Of a stretch of 64,000 nt of DNA, positions 58,840 through 64,000 are shown piece by piece. The translations under genes and the position numbers were made by a program. The stretch comes from Xestospongia muta (Eukaryota > Porifera > Demospongiae > Haplosclerida > Petrosiidae), in NCBI GenBank assembly GCA_963693285.1, contig OY848917.1, forward strand, positions 27,529,745 through 27,593,744. Direction: 5' to 3'. Within the stretch, counting starts at the first letter, position 1; each line of letters starts with the position of its first letter. Under the pieces are notes generated by a model that had not been told where the DNA came from, did no database searches, and saw only the letters and a list, made by a program, of their open reading frames with translations.

Positions 58840-59230
58840 AATATGTTTTTAATCTTATTCCTAATAAAAAGAATTTCTGGACATGTGGTAAATGTTTAAT
58901 AAAAGGTAAACCAACTGTTCCCAACCTTATCTGCGAAAATTTAATGTCTGTCTCCATTAGATTAATGCATTAACGAATGACTTCTTTACATCATGTTTCG
59001 ATGATCAAGTTTCACCTCTGACTCATACCTGTAATGATTCTTATCCTACTTCCCCTAACAATTGTCCTGTAGATTATTTCTGCTCTGAAGATGAAGTTTA
59101 CCATTTAATTCTATCTCTTCAATCAAACAAAGCTCTGTGTCAGACAAAATTACAGTTAGAATGCTCAGGGCTATAGCTGTCTCTTTACAGCTGATATACT
59201 ACAAAACTATTCAACATGTCTATACCCGAC
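58840..59230 (+). pseudogene. non-LTR retrotransposon (LINE) reverse-transcriptase relic
   Basis: Broken frames read FWTCGKCLIKGKPTVPNL, NDFFTSCFDDQVSPLTHTCN, FCSEDEVYHLILSLQSNKA and DKITVRMLRAIAVSLQL. This order (linker, LNDFFTS.F, EV...L..L...KA, ..I...ML) is the start of the reverse transcriptase in L2/CR1/Jockey-like LINEs. The catalytic region is missing. Confidence 0.65.
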
Positions 59231-60540
59231 AGTTGACACAACAGCTCAAACAAAAAAAAATTGTGCATCCATGTTCCCACTGTACATTTGCATGGTCACT
59301 TTCCAGTAGCTTCACAAAATTTCTTTTCTGTCCTAAGAAAAATAACATTCAGATAAATTACCAATTAAAAGTACTTTTGTTTCTAGATTTTTGAATTCCA
59401 GCAATGAGGCCTTTCCTGGCCCTCTTGGAAGTGTTCAGTGCAACATCATGTTTGTCAAACTGTATTCTACCCCACATTACTTTCTTAGACATACATGAAG
59501 GATATTTAACAACCCATATACAGCATGCAAATGTGCACTAGACTATATGATATCCAAACTACACACATACCCACATTAAGGACAACAGCTCATATCAGTT
59601 GGCATTTTTTCTGGTATACCGGCCAATCTGCACACATGATCTTGCTCCTATCTTCAGCATGCAAGTACTACATAATTGATATTCATGTACAGTATACATA
59701 CAAAATTCAGTCTCACCAGAGCTAATGGTAGGCCTTTGGGTGCTGGCGATGGGGTAAGCAAAGGAATTGATGACAGAATTCTTATGGCCCTTTTGGCCTT
59801 TTCAATTTGTCTGTGGAATATAGCCTGCCATTATGGAAACTGCCCTGATTAATATCAAGAGCTGACCTCTTTTTGGCCACAATGTGAATTTGACAATAAT
59901 TAGCTTTTAAAAGTATGACTTTTAGCAATACAATAGTGTGTAACTTTAATGTTTAATTCTTTAATATACCATCATACAAATATACATATATTTGCAACCA
60001 AATTTCTATGTATAATATGTCAAAGCAACAATTTTTGAACCACATGCCACTATATATATCATTATTGTAGCTAGTTCATAGTCCCTTAGGCTGCATAAAT
60101 CATTATTAAAAACATTAAAAGAATAATCATTGATACATATACTATTTTGATTACATGGTTTAACTGGAATAGGCAACAGATAATCTCTAACAAGGGAAAA
60201 TCAATCGTGTCAGTATAAAAGAGGTTTCAGAAGAGGATGATGGCACTTGGATATAAAGAACTATTATTAGAAATGACAAATATAAGTGTTTACTATATAT
60301 TCACTGGTTAGTACTGATTATAACTTAAATGTCAACTGGGAGAAGTATTGGTACATGCATAGATAAGTTAGGAATTGGCAAAGAAATCCTAATATATCTG
60401 ACAAACTAAAATGGGTAAATATCAAATATTATAAAACTTCTAGCTTATAAATAAATATCATACAACCATAATTTTTTCTGCTAGGTAGTTAAGAAACAAC
60501 AGAAAATATTTTATAATAAGAACAGGAGTCTGTGTCTTCT
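59231..60540. other. no gene recognised
   Basis: AT-rich. Open frames (for example 59525-59725) show no family features. Confidence 0.45.
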
Positions 60541-60544
60541 TGTG

Positions 60545-60929
60545 TATGACAATATAACTTAGAAACTGTAACAAATATCCATGACCAGGCTCTTCTACAA
60601 CATCATTAAAATCAGATAAAATCCGTCCATTTTGAAACTTGAATCTTTGTCCACTGACAAAGCACCCTTTTCTTCTTAATTTAGCAAAAAGCCCACCATG
60701 ATCTTTGCCACAGTAATCACAAGGTCACTGTTATCAACATTTTCAAATTGAAAAAACCATGCCAGTCACTAGTGCAACACCATTGATGTCTTGTGTTACC
60801 AGTGAGTATGATTAAATTCCCTTCACAGACATCAATGTCAACATCTAAATGTCCTACACAATAATGAACACTAAAGATCTCAATTTCCATTCTTAGAGAA
60901 GTATATAAAGTATGCACAATACCTATCAA
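60545..60929 (-). pseudogene. gene fragment of unknown family (copy of 41700-41917)
   Basis: Minus-strand MEIEIFSVHYCVGHLDVDID is followed by EGNLIILTGNTRHQW. About 60 bp further on, in another frame, come DYCGKDHGGLFAKLRRKGCF and NGRILSDFNDVVEEPGHGYL. The similarity to the 41.7-kb copy continues through 61260 in non-coding sequence. The family is unknown; the Cys/His-containing stretch could be a zinc-binding piece. Confidence 0.4.
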
Positions 60930-61679
60930 TAATGCTTTAATCAGACTGTCTATTGTTTATAGTACTTAAAGAAAAGAGGAAATATTAATTTACATGTATC
61001 AAGACATGTTGTAAACATTCTTGAAAATCTAAATACTGTCAATACTATATTCAATGCAGTGTCACTAATGACAGCATTATATGATATGTATTGAGATGTC
61101 ACTAACAGAATGGAGATGAATTTCCACACACCAGAATGCACTCCCAATCTAATTAACAAAAGTACTTGATTTAGATCTAAAAGTTGCTAAATATAACCAA
61201 CATTAAAACTAAACCACAACAATATATAGTAGCATATATATAAATATAAAATAAAAGTAAACACACTAATCCAATGATTATAAAAATAATCACATAATGA
61301 TGTACCATCAATGTAAATTATATATACATTGTTTTTCCTACAAGAGCTAGACTATCTTTCTTGTTGATTTATACAACACAGACTTGTATTTAAAAGGTTC
61401 TAGAGTGAAAATGAGGAGTGGTATAGGTATGGAGGATGGTGCAGGCCTTCCTCTCTTTTGGAACTTTAAGATATTAACTTGACTTCTATTATTTATTTAT
61501 TTACTAATTTATTTATTAATTGCTCTAAAAAAGGGAAAATAAAAATATATATAATATAATTAGTAGTGTTGTTCTAGTTTGCTCAAATGGGACCATTTTT
61601 ATTCTTGGCCCTTAGTTTTAGTTATTTAAACAGGCTTTTGTTCACTGATGTCGGAAATTATTTCATAACAGTCGTTAAT

Positions 61680-62115
61680 GAGTTCATGCTACTTCACTGC
61701 CGTGCCCCACAAGACCCTGAAGACAAAATCTTAAGTAGATATAAAAAAACCAAGACAACCTTGGATAGGTTGTGTTGTGGGCCAGCGTCTCCAATGCATC
61801 TAAATTGACCTCTGAGATGGTTACCAGCATACTCGTAAGAGTATCCGAAAGGCGGACTAGGATACGGCTGGTAGTCTCCCATTAAACGTGATGAGGTCCG
61901 TAGCATTGTAGTCCCGGTTTAGTAATGACGATGATTTCCCCGAAGCTCGAAACCCAGTACGGCTGGTTTGAAGTTAGGGCGAAGATTCGTCTTCGGACGA
62001 TGGTTACCAAGCCACGGTGGCGGCCCTAGCTAGCAATAGCAGGGAATCCTGAAGCCTAAGTGGAAGCCTCAATGGATGTGAGTCACGAAAGACCGTTTGG
62101 ACAACACAACTTTTT
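61680..62115. other. GC-richer block of unknown origin
   Basis: This roughly 430-bp block is clearly richer in G+C than its surroundings. It has many CG dinucleotides (GAGTATCCGAAAGGCGGACT, GAAGCTCGAAACCCAGTACG, GCGAAGATTCGTCTTCGGAC). It ends in GGACAACACAACTTTTTTTA. It could be the 3' end of a LINE or an exogenous piece; a short frame ending LDRLCCGPASPMHLN is compatible with a LINE C-terminus. No rRNA or tRNA match was recognised. Confidence 0.5.
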
Positions 62116-62418
62116 TTATAAATTTATTCAATAAAAACACATTACACTACAATTGTAATAAATCCATCATATATACATACATCACTTATAAAATACATGG
62201 TACAAAATGAGTGGAATATTTATTATTGTATTTATAATAATTTATAATGTGAGCCATTTCATTTACATCATGAAAACAACGAATGTATTCAATAGATTTT
62301 TGCTGTGACTTATTAATTCAATTAAGAAATTGTAAAAGAAAAGTATTTTTTTGCAATTTAATCATTTAAATCAAGCATGTTTGTATAATTTTTTATGTAA
62401 TGATGTGTTAATTACTAG

Positions 62419-63062
62419 GAATTTTCTCAAAAGAGGAAAAGATGGTATGTGGATTGTACAAGGTATGTCAGTAATGCAAATTAATTATGTCAGTAATTAA
62501 AATTTTAGCTTGTTGAGGCACTAATTTAATAAATTTATGATTTACAGTCAACAAGCCGAGAAACGTCTTCGCAAGAAAAGTGTTGGTACATTTCTTTGTC
62601 GACCTTCAGAAAAGACAATGATGTATTCAAATGGTGAACTGCATACTCATACTATAGTTGTTATGTAAGTTGATTTTCTTGTAATCATAGACTTTTAAAA
62701 TTTAATTCACTTTCTTCTTTTATATTTTAATTAGACTTCTCAATAGGGACATTTAATTAACCTTTATTTATATTTTTAACAATGACATGCATAGTTGTCC
62801 ATGTTCCATTATAAAAATGTTTAACTATGTTCTCTAAATACCAATTACTTATAACAAAGTCTATTTGTTTCTATTTAATATGTTATATAGGTCTGACAGA
62901 ATTAGGCAGTGGAAAGTATTTTATCACAACTACAAGTATGGACTTAACATTCCTTGTCTTCATAACTCACTTGAGGATTTGATACAATATCATACTATCT
63001 ACTCTTTAGTTCCTGATGGAACATCAGATCTTAGACTGATCTTTCCAATTAACAGTGTGTGA
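62419..63062 (+). pseudogene. partial duplicate of the SH2 gene (exons 5-7)
   Basis: Exons 62419-62462, 62548-62664 and 62891-63062 have the same lengths and splice sites as exons 5-7 of the gene at 15.4-17.0 kb. They encode a complete SH2 domain (WYVDCTRQQAEKRLRKKSVG, FLCRPS, end LIFPINSV) with few substitutions and no stop. Similarity starts at about 62325 inside intron 4, so the first four exons and any promoter are missing. It is either a silent partial copy or recruited as 3' exons of another transcript. Confidence 0.7.
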
Positions 63063-64000
63063 ACAATTATAATTTTAATGTTAAATATTTTATTAACCTT
63101 GTACATTATGACCAGTTTTTATAAATAGTCATGCACATGAAGTACATATCTACAAAGTAGTCCCTTCTTCTGTGACATATTAAAGCACTTTATAACTAGT
63201 CTCACTCAATGTTTTTAATTACTAGTCAGATAAGAGAAAAGAACACTTGCAAATCAACAATGAAAATAAAGCTAAATTTGCCCTGACAATAGTAGGCCTT
63301 TTGGCCATAAATAAATTTGGTAGAGGCAAATAGCACAGATAGTGTTGCCAAATGGAACAGATATATTGTTTAAGTTTTCAGGAAACTCCTACATTTTGAC
63401 AACATATACTACACAACCATTTACTCTATAATTCTCAGAAGTGAATGAAAGCACAAGTGAGACATGTGTCAATCAAAGAGTTAAGCTATTAATATCTTAT
63501 CCTAGGTTACCATTAATTTCTTGTAACATACCTAAAGATAACATTAGCTGCTTATTAATTCAATTAAGACTATGGTTTGGTAGACTCATACTGTAGTCAG
63601 ATCAGTGTAATGCAATTCAGGATCAATTGCTGCATTAGTAATACCAAGTTGCCAATTAAGTAGTCTCCTTGCCCCAACAAAAGTCAAAGAGTTTAGAAAA
63701 CTCAATGATTAAGCTCAAAGATCACTTTCAGCCAAAGCGTGTGGTCATAGCCGAATGGTTTCATTCTCACTTGTCACAGAAGGGCACAAGCACCTGGTGA
63801 GATCATGTCAGAGTTTCTGGTCCATTAGAGGGAGCTTGCTACTCACTGTCATTATATAGCCTCAGGAAATCGACCACTCCTTCGAGAGGAAGTGATTCAA
63901 CGGAAGTCGATTTAATTATACCTCATGCCATGGAGACAACACAATGACTGGAAGCAGCTAATTAGCAGACCAAGCAGTTCAATGACACTAGGACTAATGA
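63063..64000. repeat. duplicate of the SH2 gene 3' flank with gag relic
   Basis: It matches 16958-17925 nearly throughout, including the first unit of the tandem array (63420-63660) and the gag relic (63690 to the window end). The duplication continues beyond the window. Confidence 0.85.

Noticed and set aside
61800..62100. rRNA or tRNA gene in the GC-richer block
   Set aside because: No recognisable conserved rRNA core or cloverleaf could be read.
1..64000. CRISPR array, operon or prokaryotic origin
   Set aside because: Introns, multi-exon metazoan domain genes and eukaryotic transposons throughout; the direct repeats seen are minisatellite or duplication type.

Overview
The window looks like nuclear DNA of a demosponge, probably Amphimedon-like. 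It is AT-rich with short introns (about 50-300 bp, GT-AG). It carries a sponge short-chain (C4-type) collagen, Death-domain and SH2 genes, SRCR receptors and an SLC15 transporter, set among many decayed transposons. The species assignment is inference from gene content; no rRNA, tRNA or mitochondrial marker was found.

Layout. 0.6-4.4 kb: a decayed EnSpm/CACTA-like element with two head-to-head genes. 4.6-7.8 kb: small repeats, a foldback MITE, a relic of the transporter gene and a tandem duplication carrying a candidate cysteine-rich exon. 7.9-9.6 kb (minus): an SLC15-type peptide transporter with one frameshift. 11.5-13.1 kb (plus): an intact Death-domain gene. 15.4-17.0 kb (plus): a seven-exon gene for a small SH2 adaptor-like protein. 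17.3-20.6 kb: a degenerate tandem array with period about 500-700 bp. 21.2-21.8 kb: two inverted-repeat elements just upstream of the collagen gene (21.9-22.8 kb, plus). 23.1-29.9 kb: a second EnSpm-like element bounded by CACTGTAAAAA / TTTTTACAGTG, with a minus-strand transposase and a divergent plus-strand SAM-domain gene. 32.0-36.1 kb (minus): a Gypsy retrotransposon with an internal 312-bp inversion. 38.8-49.4 kb: a duplicated locus with C2H2 zinc-finger fragments, long palindromes, and two SRCR genes, one membrane-anchored and one truncated to a predicted secreted form. 49.6-52.9 kb: an intron-bearing Gypsy-type integrase gene relic with a proline-rich/basic repeat tail, a hAT fragment and a C48-like fragment. 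53.4-57.8 kb: a broken Death-domain/membrane-tail gene with a hAT element in its last intron. 58.8-59.2 kb: a LINE relic. 60.5-64.0 kb: second copies of a gene fragment from 41.7 kb and of the SH2 gene's 3' half with its flank, separated by a GC-richer block of unknown nature.

The host-type genes are the SLC15 transporter, the Death-domain gene, the SH2 gene, the collagen and the SRCR pair. They do not form an operon or an obvious single pathway. Death, SH2 and SRCR families are all common in innate-immune and signalling repertoires, and all three occur here as an intact copy plus a partial or altered copy. The window therefore reads as a rapidly duplicating accessory region. Exon models given below were read by hand from splice signals and reading-frame continuity.
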